Origin: Flaccisagitta enflata
Taxonomy: Eukaryota; Chaetognatha; Sagittoidea; Aphragmophora
Assembly (NCBI GenBank): GCA_965153355.1
Contig: OZ231126.1
Span: 61,628,001-61,692,000 of the forward strand
DNA: 64,000 nucleotides
Direction of reading: 5' to 3'
The notes below the pieces were generated by a model. That model was not told the DNA's origin. It was given only the letters and a program-made list of their open reading frames with translations, and ran no database searches. The position numbers and the translations under genes were made by a program. Below, piece by piece: positions 12,515-35,525 of this stretch (within the stretch, counting starts at the first letter, position 1; the number at the start of each line of letters is the position of its first letter).

Positions 12515-12777
12515 CTTTCTTTCTTTCTTTCTTTCTCTTGCTTATGGAATATCAACCCATTGTTTATCGATGCGGTTCCCAGGACGTACTTACGATGGAG
12601 TATCGCCTCAGTCAAAGCTGCATGCACGACCATGATTTCACGGAGGGCGTTCGCGCAGTTTTAGTTGACAAGGATAACTCTCCGTCCTGGAAACCGACAA
12701 ATTTGGCTGAAGTCACTCAGGATACCATCGAAGACTACTTTAAGCCTCTGCCCAAAGAGAAAGAACTAGTCTTTTAA
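9487..12777 (+). CDS. HIBCH: 3-hydroxyisobutyryl-CoA hydrolase, mitochondrial (3' part)
   Basis: HIBCH hydrolyses 3-hydroxyisobutyryl-CoA in valine breakdown in the mitochondrial matrix. Exons: 9487-9663, 10295-10485, 10636-10818 and 12583-12777 (TAA), all GT-AG and in phase. The first starts [18 protein letters not shown] and contains [14 protein letters not shown], which holds the Glu and Asp of the family's active site. Then come [20 protein letters not shown] across a junction, [14 protein letters not shown], and the C-terminal [11 protein letters not shown]. About 130-150 N-terminal residues are not found, including the targeting peptide and the first half of the crotonase fold. They must lie beyond the neighbouring gene, beyond the window, or be lost. 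Intron 1 holds R2 repeats and intron 3 an R1 element plus a TTTC tract. Confidence 0.93.
9750..9975 (-). mobile_element. R2 repeat copy (HIBCH intron 1)
   Basis: Reverse orientation. It runs from GGCCGGATACACGGCAACCC through a GGGTGGGCAGGGGC block and a CGGACGGACC array to a degenerate form of the CGCGTGCTACGCG palindrome. Confidence 0.75.
10005..10202 (-). mobile_element. second, degenerate R2 copy (HIBCH intron 1)
   Basis: Immediately follows the first copy in the same orientation. It keeps GGATGGGCAGGGGCA, the GGACCGACGAACC array and TTGCGTGTCCGCAATTAAAA, but diverges in between. Confidence 0.6.
10913..12251 (+). mobile_element. R1 repeat element, copy 2 (variant subfamily)
   Basis: In HIBCH intron 3. 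It starts GTCCTCGACG in a near-perfect hairpin and ends GTCGAGGAC, so both ends carry the matching C-to-T/G-to-A change relative to other copies. Inside are internal units (10980-11490), an A/T zone (11500-11840), the GGTATGCCATCATGGACTTT module and an 18-bp satellite. Confidence 0.7.
12038..12226 (+). repeat. 18-bp satellite in R1 copy 2
   Basis: About 10.5 units of GGGTCAGACTGAGTAGCC with almost no divergence. Confidence 0.95.
12319..12537 (+). repeat. TTTC microsatellite
   Basis: TTTC tract in HIBCH intron 3, interrupted at about 12432-12460 by a short fragment resembling an R1 terminus (GACGAACAGTTTTCGTCG). Confidence 0.9.
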
Positions 12778-13284
12778 GAAGATGATACAAACTTATCTTT
12801 CTATCTACATGATAAACGCTAACGTGTGGTCATACTACATGATGGAAATTTTTGAAATTTACCAAATATTGAGATCATTTGAATGTTTGAATCTTTGAAT
12901 TATGTTTTTTTTTCAGAGGTTGCATCGCCTTTATTTTCGCCATGGTTTCTCTAAAGGTCTGCATTCCAATTTTTGAAAATCAAAGATCATCCTTCGCGAC
13001 TTGAAAAGAAATTCACTTAAAATAATAATCCAGTGGTGTGACTAATTGGTACGATTTGTACGATCTGAGTACATGGATGTAGCATTAGTAAGTAGATGAA
13101 AATTGAGCATTGACATTACTGTACTTTCCTTGGTGATTTTGCTGATCGAAAATCTGAAAATAGCCTGGTTTGATGAGTATTTAGTTGGTGATACGGGTCA
13201 TGAGTTGTGACTACCCTGGCTACCCAGCACCCATACTGGTCTCACTATCCAAGCTGAAGCGAATTTTGATTTGACACTTTTCAG
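12778..13284. other. intergenic, no gene seen
   Basis: Sequence between the HIBCH stop and the first visible exon of the hydrolase gene. The hydrolase start codon exon should lie here or upstream but could not be defined. Confidence 0.4.
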
Positions 13285-15728
13285 ATTTTCGGTATATCGA
13301 CCGTCGTCGCGGTCTCCTCCTTCTTCCTCTTGCTAAACCGTGAACACTCCCCGCCGCTTATCGGTGGTTGGGTGGCCCCGGGATTCGATGGCGTCAAAGA
13401 AGCGTTTGAAACCAACTTCCGAACAGGATGGGACTCGAAAGGCGCTGCCTTCACTGTCTTCAAAGATGGCGTCATGGTGGTCAATCTACACGGCGGCTAC
13501 GCCAATGAGGCCACTCTTCACAAATGGGAGGCGGACACGCTGGCCAGTATTTTCTCGTGCGGAAAAGGCATCGTCGCCATCGCCATTGCTATGCTATATG
13601 AGAGGTAACGCTTACAAGACGCCCGCTTCTGTCAATGGGCTAAGTCAACGAATTTGATTACGAAATTTAATAACGAAATTTAATCAAGTAACGAGAAGTC
13701 ATATAAATGATATACAACAACCTAAACTACAATTATCACGAAAACGGTTACAAGAACTATGAAAAAAACAACTTCAGTGACAATATTACTACAATTACTG
13801 CAAGCATGGCAACAACCACTAACAACTCAATTAACAACTCAATTAACAACAATGACACCCACAATTATAAGTGTTAAACTATGGTAACAATGATTTAGAA
13901 AAAAACCCAAGGAAATGAAAGAATCTTGCTTTGATGTGTGTAAACAAATAAAAATAACTACTTCAATAGCAACAACCTGAAAGAAGAAACAGAATATATG
14001 ACGGAAACGATAGAGCTTTATTTGTACGCCGAATCACTGCTGCTTTCTCTATTTATCAATGCGCAGGGGTCACCTGAAATACGATGCGTTTGTCAAAGAC
14101 TATTGGCCTGAATTTGGGAGTCACGGGAAGGACAACATAACCGTCGCTATGCTGCTTTCTCATCAAGGAGGGTTGGAGAGAATGCAATTTGACACTGCCT
14201 TAGATGACATCGGCGACCACAAGAAAATGTCAAAGTTGTTGTCAGATATGATTCCATCTTGGCCACCCGGTTAGTCAATTTGTCTAGGTTAGAAGCCTCC
14301 AGGTAGACGGCATCGTTGTGCGATTTGTATGACGCTATAATATTCCTTTTTTGCTCGCAGGAACCGCGCAAGGATATCATACCTATACGTACGGTTGGTT
14401 GGCGGACCAGCTTATACGTCGCGTTGATCCAGAGCACCGATCAGCTTCTCAATTTATCAAAGAGGAGTTGGCCGATCCTCTGGGTGCTGATTTCTACATC
14501 GGTTTGCCGAATGGAGAGTTCCATCGCAAAGCCTACGCTTACAAACCTGGACTCGTCGAATTTCTCTACGCGCTTAAGGCGTTCTTCCTCCCCCTTTTCT
14601 CGTTAGTCTTTTGTCAGTTTTTTTTTCTTTCAGACAAGTCGCCTCTTGAAATGAAAAGTTTCTGGTCTAAGAGAAAATGGAAAGAAAAGGTCAAGAAGAT
14701 CGTTGCAAAAGGATAATACGGACACTTCTGGCATTATTAACACTGCACTTAATCATTGTCTGCATTACTCCATCCGTCCAACCGTCCTACCTTGAATGTG
14801 TGCGATTGATCCACCTAATGATTGAAAGGTGGCATAAGTCACATACATGTCACATACATGTCACATATAAGTCACATATAAGTCACATATAGGTCACATA
14901 TAAGTCACATATATGTATGATTTAGGCGGTCAGGGTGTATGGTCCCGAAATTTGGGTCATTAGAATAAGATATACGTAAGATAGAAATACCAGTGCAATT
15001 TACTCTTATTCCGCCTTCCCATCGACCAGATTTTTGATGAAGGTGAGCACTAAGTTAAAACTTCCCCCCGAGTTGGTAAACGTCGAAGCTTACACCAACA
15101 ATCCTCAATTGTTGACACTCGAGATTCCCGCGGCCAACGGCGTTGCATCCTCGCAAGGTCTCGCGCGTATCTGGAGCTTGGTAGCCAACGACGGCGTAGA
15201 CGCGCTCACGGGAAAACGATTTCTATCTTCAAAAGCCATCGATCAACTATTCACCGTCAGAACCAACCGGTGTGACTTCAATGGAAATTATTTATGTAGA
15301 TGTGTGTGATAAAACACTGCAATGTACCGAAAAATATCATAGCAGTTGATGAGAAGGTTTACTATCTTTTCATGGCCATATTCCTATTTTAAGGCACTCG
15401 AGAGATAAACCCTTGATACGTCAACTTATATTGACCAATAAATCGAAATATTCTTAAATTGCGCAGTCTCGACCGGACGATCCAGTTGCCGATAGCCTTT
15501 GGTCCCGGAGTTCGCGTACATTCGGGGGCATTCCACTCCGTCGATGGCGATGAAGTTACCACTTGTGGCCATTCAGGGTTTGGCGGACAATACGCCCATG
15601 CCGACCGAGACAGGAAAATCTCCGTTGCCTACCTCACCAACAAGCTGCATCTTTTTCTCGCTAATGATCCCAGATTCATGACGCTGGTTCAAGCCGTGTA
15701 CGATTCACCAGGCTTGAGGGATTCTTAA
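13285..15728 (+). CDS. serine beta-lactamase-like hydrolase (beta-lactamase domain-containing protein 2-like)
   Basis: Belongs to the class C beta-lactamase/esterase-like serine hydrolases found in many invertebrates; the substrate is unknown. Exons: 13285-13604, 14067-14269, 14361 to about 14698, 15043 (or 15030) to 15269, and 15467-15728 (TAA). The start exon is not found. The first visible exon opens with a hydrophobic stretch (GISTVVAVSSFFLLL), likely a signal anchor. SCGK fits the nucleophile motif SxxK, KDYWPEFG fits the second-motif tyrosine, and CGHSGFGGQ fits the third motif. Other family landmarks are MLLSHQGGL, TYTYGWLADQL, DFYIGLP and EIPAANGVASSQGLARIW. The exon 3/4 junction is uncertain: a donor at 14698 with an acceptor at 15042 keeps frame. 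The SxxK motif separates it from metallo-beta-lactamase LACTB2. Confidence 0.88.
14829..14915 (+). repeat. 11-bp tandem repeat in a hydrolase-gene intron
   Basis: About eight units of GTCACATATAA or GTCACATACAT in the intron before the fourth visible exon. Confidence 0.85.
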
Positions 15729-16030
15729 TCATTTTCTCCTCCATCAATCCCCCTTTAGTCGGCCCAACTCCCTATCGCAGATGGATGAAAATGTCCTCGC
15801 GCAAATAAGCTTATCTTCATGTAAAAAAAAAACAAAAAAAAACGAAACAAAAAACGCGCATAACTTTAACACGGGTAACATCATTTACATGCGATTTAAC
15901 TGCCCCTTCGTGCCACCAATGGTGCCCCTCCAAGTAACTGCCGCTGTCATTTGAGATGAATGGTGTACACGATCTTATTTATTTGAATCAAAATAAATTC
16001 TTTCTTTCGTCATTCCTATTTCTTCCAGTT

Positions 16031-17086
16031 ATGGCGGCCTCTCTCCGTCTGATGAATCATTTATCTGGACTCAGACAATGTGGTCGCTGTCCTCCAGTCG
16101 CGTCTTTTACCATCAATTCCCCGCAATTTTCTCGATCCCAGCAACAACAAAATCAACAAAAGCGGAAATTCACTCAGCTCACTTACGACCGTTTTTTCGC
16201 TCCCACGCCCGTCGATCCGAGCATATGGAATCAGGCGATCCTGTCAGCGGAATGGTATTTTTCCGCTCTTCACGATTTGACTGGCATTTCCTGGGGATGG
16301 ACCGTCATCTTAGGGACGTTGATTCTACGTTCCGTCGTTACTTTCCCTTGTATGATCCTCAGCGAACTCAATCAGGATCGAATGGTGATGCTTTATCAGG
16401 AACACGCCAGCGGGCGCTTAAAAGACCGTTTAATAAAGGAAATCGAAGAGATGGCGTTTCACGCTCCGAACATTTACGATACAAAGAAGAAAAAGGAAAA
16501 AGTGCTTAACGATGCCAGAAGACAAATCATGAGAGAAGAATACAAAGAAAGAAATTGTCATCCTTGGAAGGGTTTCGCCCTGCCGATAGTGCAAATTCCC
16601 CTATTTTTCGTCTCCTCCATCGCGTTACGCAATATGAGCGGAAGTTACGTCGTAGATGGCGCTCGAATCCCGCCTACTTGCATGGAAATGTCGGGCGAAT
16701 CTTTCCTGTGGATTCCCGATCTCTGCATGCCGGACGGATCTGGTGTGATCTCCGTTATGCTTTTTATCGCCTATGTAACGTTGGTCGAAGTGAACCTCTA
16801 CAAGAGTTACGACGGTCAGCCGATGGGGCGTAGAGGAAAGATCATCACCAATTTCCTCCGAGGCTTTACGCTCGTCCTGCCAGCCTTTGCGCTCGCGGTC
16901 CCATCAACTGTCTCATTGTATTGGCTGACGAGCGCCCTCGTTGGCTTGACTCACAACGTCGTCGTCATGATGCCTAGCCTGAGAAGAAGCGTCGGAATCA
17001 CGTTGAGAGCGTCCCCGTATGACACTCCCGCCCGCACAATTTGGGCTGGTTTTAAAAGCTATTGGAAACTCGCAGACAGAAAATGA
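16031..17086 (+). CDS. COX18: mitochondrial inner-membrane insertase COX18 (OXA1/YidC/Alb3 family)
   Basis: Single exon, 351 residues from the ATG at 16031. An in-frame ATG at 15956 is less likely: the MAAS start follows a TTCTTCCAG acceptor-like site and gives a basic presequence. COX18 inserts the COX2 C-terminal domain across the inner membrane during cytochrome oxidase assembly. After the presequence come SAEWYFSALHDLTGISWGW, a membrane segment, an extended charged matrix segment, YKERNCHPWKGFALPIVQIP, ALRNMSG, FLWIPDLCMPDGSG and a final VPSTVSLYWLTSALVGL, all landmarks of COX18 rather than OXA1L. Length matches the animal family. It starts 302 bp after the stop of the hydrolase gene on the same strand. 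Confidence 0.93.
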   Translation: MAASLRLMNHLSGLRQCGRCPPVASFTINSPQFSRSQQQQNQQKRKFTQLTYDRFFAPTPVDPSIWNQAILSAEWYFSALHDLTGISWGWTVILGTLILRSVVTFPCMILSELNQDRMVMLYQEHASGRLKDRLIKEIEEMAFHAPNIYDTKKKKEKVLNDARRQIMREEYKERNCHPWKGFALPIVQIPLFFVSSIALRNMSGSYVVDGARIPPTCMEMSGESFLWIPDLCMPDGSGVISVMLFIAYVTLVEVNLYKSYDGQPMGRRGKIITNFLRGFTLVLPAFALAVPSTVSLYWLTSALVGLTHNVVVMMPSLRRSVGITLRASPYDTPARTIWAGFKSYWKLADRK

Positions 17087-17239
17087 CTTCTTTTCTCAAT
17101 GCCATATGGCGGCCAAGCCGGCCATATTTTACCCTTATGTTTGATTATGTTTTATCATTCCCTGAAATGTCCTTGCAGCGTTGATGATTTGTCTTATTTC
17201 AGATGTAAGATGATGTCCAGATGCAAGAAAATGAACTGA

Positions 17240-20032
17240 ATGGCTTCAATCCTTTTTGCATTCATCGTTCTCTTGCTGGCTTTGGCTAGCAGTGAATGGA
17301 CACCAGAATGTTTATTGATCGGATCGTCGGTCCAGCGGACTCTGTTGCCCTGCGGGGAGCACGATGTCAAGGTGACTACATGCTACAGACAGTACCCAAA
17401 AAGAAGTGAGGAGGGACCCAAAGTTTTAGCAGCCCCCCCTACAGCTTATATTGGCCCCAAAATTGAAAAGAGTTAAAAGTAAGCTTTTATTAATTGATTT
17501 TGGGTGCAGATGCTGAAAGTATATATTTTTTTGACAATCTCATCTTGTGCCAAAAAAACGTAAGATGAATGAAATCTGAAAAAATAACCAGCCTTTCACT
17601 GTTCTGATACTGAGATTATGAGGTCCCCCGTAATTCTAAGTCTAGACGAGATATACTGTATATAAGCTGTTAGGGGGGGGGGGCGCTCTGCTAAAACTTT
17701 GGGTCCCTCCTCACTTCTTATTGGGGTCCTGTCTGTAAATCAGTTGAAAAAATGAGTGTCGTGTAAAATTTAACGGATGACATATAAAGATTTTCAATGA
17801 AAACATTTCTTGTTGCAGATTCCTTTCTACCTCATTTTACCGTCGGTCGAACTTGGGGCCTACAACGTCACTTGCTCCATCGGGATGAAAGACGTTATTC
17901 TCGACGTCGAGTTTCAATCTTCTCTCAATTTTACCGTCCGTCCGTCGATCGATTCCGTCCATTGCGACGAGTCCTTGGAGCCACTTACGCTGACTTGTTA
18001 CGTTCCCCACGACTATTGCGCCCAGTTTTGCCCTTCATTATCTTGTCAATCATACTTCGACCTGCCTCAGTTACAATTCCTCGCCGTGCCGGAAATCGAC
18101 TTGCGAGTCCTCGATTTGGAAACGGCTTCGTTTCGCTTTCTCTTTCCGCTACAAAACCGGTCTGATTTCGACGGCGTGTCCATCAGCGGAACGGACTTTG
18201 ATCACGCGCTCTTGTACCGTCGAGTCGTGACCGATTCTAGGTTCACGTCGTCGTCGCTTCGATGCGACTTTCGTGAGATTGCGCCCTCATTGTACGAAGC
18301 AGTTCTGGACGATTTGGATATTTCCGGAAACTGCAGATTCATTTTCTTAAGCGACGACATCGTCGAGTATCGTCTCGAATCCAGTCACAGCTTTTCCGGC
18401 TTCGTTGTTTTAGGCCCTTGGCGCAGTCGTCGTTTGCAAGATGACTTAGTTCTAAGCGCCCCTGATCATTTGAGTGTCGATTCTGTCAGTGAATCGTCGG
18501 TTGTAATCTCATGGGACAATTACCCATCTATGGACGGATCCCAGGCTGGATCTAGCGTGCCACATCACTTTGTCGTTAACATCGAATCTCGCTGCGGGGA
18601 TAACTCCGTCTACGACGTTCCTCGGGACCTCAATCGCGATTATGTCATTTCGGGTCTTCATCCAGGACGTCGTTACGCTATTTACGTCCGCGCTGTCGCC
18701 GATACCAGCGGAAACGTCAGTCTCGCTTCTCTCCTCCACGTCAAAACAACCGCCGTTCCACCCACCACCGTTGCCTTACACACTTACCTCGAATCTCTTG
18801 ATAATGGGAAAAACGTCTTCTGTGATAAGAATAGCTATTGTTACTTTACATTGATCGTAATCGACGCCCCGTATTGCCGGCGGAATGGAGATATCTCTCA
18901 TTACGTTTTGCACGGAACTGGCTTGGACGAGCGACTTAACAGGACTTGCTCGTCATGTTTGATTCGTTATGAGGTCAGACTTACTTCGTACCAACTATCT
19001 CGATCTGTTTTTCGTCTTTACGCCGTCAATGAGGCCGGTATCTCAAAAGCTTATAAAAGCATCACCTTTGACAGTAGCGATCACCACGACTTAGACGGTA
19101 TTGACTTTAAAGTTCGTTTTTACGGCGGCAAGTCATTCACTGCCTCGCTGGAAGTGACAACGTCTAATCCTTCCTATCTCGCTAATTTTACCGCTGTCAC
19201 GTGCCTCGAGAAGAATCGGAGCTGCGATGACGTCGTCGTTGTTCGTGGACCGACAGCAGGCGTCCCTGTGAACGTCAGTCATCTGCCCAACCGTAAATGG
19301 GCTTTCAGTTTCGATGGGGACAGCTTGGTGGCTGCAAAGACGCTTCATTGGCGCAAAGACCGTTGCGTCTATACTCAAAGCCCGCCATCGGACGTCCTCT
19401 TCGAGTTATCTGCTTTATGGGACGGGTTGATTCAATGGGAAGCGCCGCCATGTCTTGAAGGTCAAGAACGTTCCGATGATATCCAGTTCCGAATCTTGGG
19501 TTTCGACGCTAACAACCGAAGTCGTTTTAATATTAGTCTCGAAGAAAACGCGCCTTTGACACTTCCGATCACTATGCTCAAGGCTGGGCTTACTTATCGG
19601 GTACTACCGATTAATTCATTCGGCGAAGGTACTCCCTCCAATGCAATGTATATTCCGAAGGATTCCCCCAACAAACTGTATCTCAAGATATTTGCCGCTT
19701 TCTTTGCCGCTTTCTTCTTAGTTTTCATCATCTTACATTGTTTTTGCAAGAACCGTAAAAGGGAGATAGAGATGAGGGAGGATCAATATTTCGCCGACAT
19801 GGCGCTCGAGGTGGCCTCGCCCTCGCCCTCGCAGTCTGTTAAAGATTTCCCGACTGACGAATCTGTGGAGAGCGGGATAGGATCGTCCCTTGTCAGTCGA
19901 GGACAATCCGAATCTCCAAGATCTTCAATTATTGCTCAGGATGCACAGGAAGATAGATCAAGTGATTATTATCCGGAAACTGAGCTATCGGCAGGGGCGT
20001 ATTTGAACTCAGATTTTGGCTTGCTGCCTTAA
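17240..20032 (+). CDS. type I cytokine-receptor-like protein with fibronectin type III domains
   Basis: Two exons, 17240-17371 and 17819-20032 (TAA), joined in phase 0 to give 781 residues. The N terminus is a clear signal peptide (LFAFIVLLLALASS). The ectodomain has paired cysteines, many N-glycosylation sites and at least one recognisable FN3 domain near residues 260-350 (VSESSVVISWDNYPS, GLHPGRRYAIYVRAV), with further FN3-like blocks after it. A transmembrane helix near residues 664-686 is followed by CKNRKRE and a serine-rich tail of about 95 residues with tyrosines in DQYFADM, DYYPETE and AYLNSDFG. This architecture fits class I cytokine receptors of the gp130/Domeless kind, and JAK/STAT coupling would be the expected role. 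No clear WSXWS motif is visible, so a generic FN3 adhesion receptor remains possible. Confidence 0.75.
17386..17735. mobile_element. 350-bp MITE with long inverted ends and TA duplication
   Basis: In the only intron of the receptor gene. The left end CAGACAGTACCCAAAAAGAA and about 75 bp after it match the reverse complement of the right end (GTGAGGAGGGACCCAAAG and TTTTAGCA shared). TA flanks both ends. Confidence 0.85.
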
Positions 20033-20443
20033 AAATTTGTGTCCCAACGAGTTTAGTGTCCCAATGATTTTTCCATTACCTATGTTGTTAATTATACAAT
20101 CAATATTACTCATAAGTATAAGTATTGCTTTTTGATAAAATCATTGTGTATCAAATCGAAGGAAGTGAAAAATGTCTAATATCTAAAGCATAAACCAGCC
20201 CTAGGATGATGTTTTGTCATATGACATGAAGCATAGTTATTCTATCTGACATTTCTAAAGAGAATTTTGATTTTTAGGTGAAAACTTGGAAATCAGGAAA
20301 TGAGAAATGATTCAGATCAATTTGCTTGATGAAGAAGGGCGAGGGCATCAACCTAGACAACCAAATTAATGGCCAAGGGGATGAATAGGCTCTGTAGATC
20401 AATCCCAAAAAACCCCATCGTATTACAGCTGGAAACATGTTGA

Positions 20444-20502
<59 letters not shown>

Positions 20503-21076
20503 CAGTGCTGTGGCAGAGCTGCTGCCCATGATTGCTCTACTCCAATACGCCCTCATACGGTGATGTGTTTGTAACAGTGGTTCCTAGCCTTACTGTTGGT
20601 GTGTACTTTCTGTTTTTACAACCATGACACCCACTGTGTGCAGGTTTGCCTCATTTTGATAATTTGTTCTTTAGGTGGTTTCAGATCGATATTTTAAATG
20701 TATAGGTTATAATTGCCACAGGTAATGTGATATTTTCAGTCGCAAAGTTACGACTCTACACCCCGCTTTATCGGGGTCGTCGGTCCGTCCGGTTTTGTCC
20801 GGCTGACTTACTTTTTCTTGGTTTTTGCGTCTGGCCTCACTGCTCTCGGCCTAATCGGATGACACCTTTATGGCCCCTGCCCACCCGCACGCGACTGGGG
20901 TAGCCGTGTATCCGGCCTTGTTTTTACTCTCATCGCGCTTCATCGCTATACATTTTGCTCTTTTTGATTCTCTAATGCGCTTCGTTGAAATTGATTTGTT
21001 TCGTCTGTTTATACACCAGTAAATTGGTCATTGTTTTCTTTTAGATACACCTCAAAACTCTCCATAAGGAAAAGAA
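20033..21076. other. intergenic, repeats only
   Basis: Between the receptor and ASZ1. It holds a TC dinucleotide tract (about 20447-20499) and an R2 copy (20740-20925). No coding exon seen. Confidence 0.6.
20740..20925 (+). mobile_element. R2 repeat copy upstream of ASZ1
   Basis: From CAGTCGCAAAGTTACGACTC through GGTCGTCGGTCCGTCCGG to GACTGGGGTAGCCGTGTATC and CCGGCCTTGTT. Confidence 0.8.
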
Positions 21077-33886
<12,810 letters not shown>

Positions 33887-35519
33887 CTTAGCAAAATGCG
33901 TTAAAATGCGCGGAATATCACATATTTGATTTTCGCTCTTTCTTGGTGATCATCCAAATGTTCCTTTGAAGTGATTTTCGATGGTTGTTGCAGTTTTCTA
34001 CAGGGTCTTTTCTGTATGATCACCGCCATTCTTTTCAATTCTTTTGCGTTATCGCTGCTCTTTTCAAAATATACTTCTCCACAATCTGCGTTTTTTCTTA
34101 ACATATATAAAATTTTTTTTCAAAAGAAAAGGTTCCAACTTGAAATCAACTTTGGAGGAGTGCTGCTTCTAAACGAATTGAGCTTTAGACCCCAGATTGG
34201 TGGCATTTTAAAGAGTTTAAGCAACTCCTTAATATGAGACCAATCTGGCTAACGTAGCTTAATTCGTTAAACAGGGTGAGCAAAAAATTTCGTACTTGCT
34301 CTATAGCTTGAAAACCATATTTGTTATGGGAGTTATGAGCTAAAATTTGACCCAGAGTATTTCAGTTAGTCATACTAAGAGTAAAAATTAAGAAAAGCTG
34401 AAATGATTTTTATACAGGCCATGACACGCACTGACGAAAAACAGGAAATCGGATTTTGATATGATTTTATTTGCAGAGCTGTGTTCATTCGAAAATGAAG
34501 GTCTTTGCAACTTTATCGGTCCCTACTCCCTAGCCATTATTTGCGAACAAATGTATCAAAGGGAGTTAGTCAGGTCATCAAGGAGGGGGTTTCAGTCAAC
34601 AAAAGTGATATATCAAGCAAATTTAGACGAGAGCTAAATGTTTTTTCACCAAAAAGAGAAATCCTTTGTGACTTACTACATATATCCCCGTTGGTCTCAA
34701 AGTTTTCTGCTGTCTACCATTCATCATTTTGCTTTGTCTAAAGTATGAAAAATAACCTAGTTTTGGATTTTGAACATTAACTTTAAAAAATTTCTCCAAA
34801 TCTTGGTGTCTTTTCTATAGATTATTCTATTGATTTTATGGCTAGTACGAGATTTTTTGCACATCCTGTTGGGAGAAGCACTCCTCCAATGTCGATACTT
34901 GTCTTTCGGGTTGGAACCTTTTTAGTCGCGGACAAGCGACTCTATAAGAGGCTTTGTCCGTCCGTCCGTCGGTCGGTTGGTCGGTCGGTCCGTGAACACG
35001 AGTCGAAAAGTAGGAAAAACATGCATTTCCGCCCCTGCCCACCCGTCCGCGACTGGTATTGGCCGTGTATCCGGCCTTGTTTTTTAGAAAATCGTAGCTT
35101 CTATGGCATGCAAAAGTTTGCAGCGGATTTCAATGTATTCCTATGCAGTTCAGTCTGAAAATGGAAAGCGTCGCCGTGACTTGGATGCAGAAGATCGCCC
35201 ATTTCAGCGTGACCGATTTGATGATAGAAATAATTAAGAAAATGGGGAAAGCCAATTGTTTTAATCCAAGTTTGTCGGTTTTAAGCGATCTGGAGTCAAG
35301 TGAGAAAGATGAAGATCGAATCCCTGCTATTGGTTCACACGATGAGAAAAAAAAAGAGAAAAGAAATTAAGCTCGATCTAGTTTGCACTCAGCTTCAAAT
35401 TAGAACTACAGTGAGTGTAAGTGAGGAGGAAGGCTCAAAAAGAAAGAAAGAAAATAACATGAGGAAGAAAAGGATCTGGTTTTAGGTCATTCTCTTTCGC
35501 GACGTCGTACGACAACCCT
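33887..35519. other. intergenic between ASZ1 and the ARMC gene
   Basis: Holds an imperfect inverted repeat (about 34173-34268, GAATTGAGCTTTAG paired with CGTAGCTTAATTC) and an R2 copy. A short frame at about 35115-35225 (SENGKRRRDLDAEDRPF) and the frame just before the ARMC ATG (SFSFATSYDNPLC after an acceptor-like TTTTAG at 35485) might be 5' exons of the ARMC gene, but I could not join them. Confidence 0.4.
34922..35085 (+). mobile_element. R2 repeat copy downstream of ASZ1
   Basis: TTAGTCGCGGACAAGCGACT (stem sequence changed but still self-complementary), a GTCCGTCCGTCGGTCGG array, and GTGTATCCGGCCTTG. Confidence 0.8.
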
Positions 35520-35525
35520 TTGTGC

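Noticed and set aside
35143-35370. 75-residue frame upstream of the ARMC gene
   Set aside because: No start context, no similarity, and a competing frame over the same bases.
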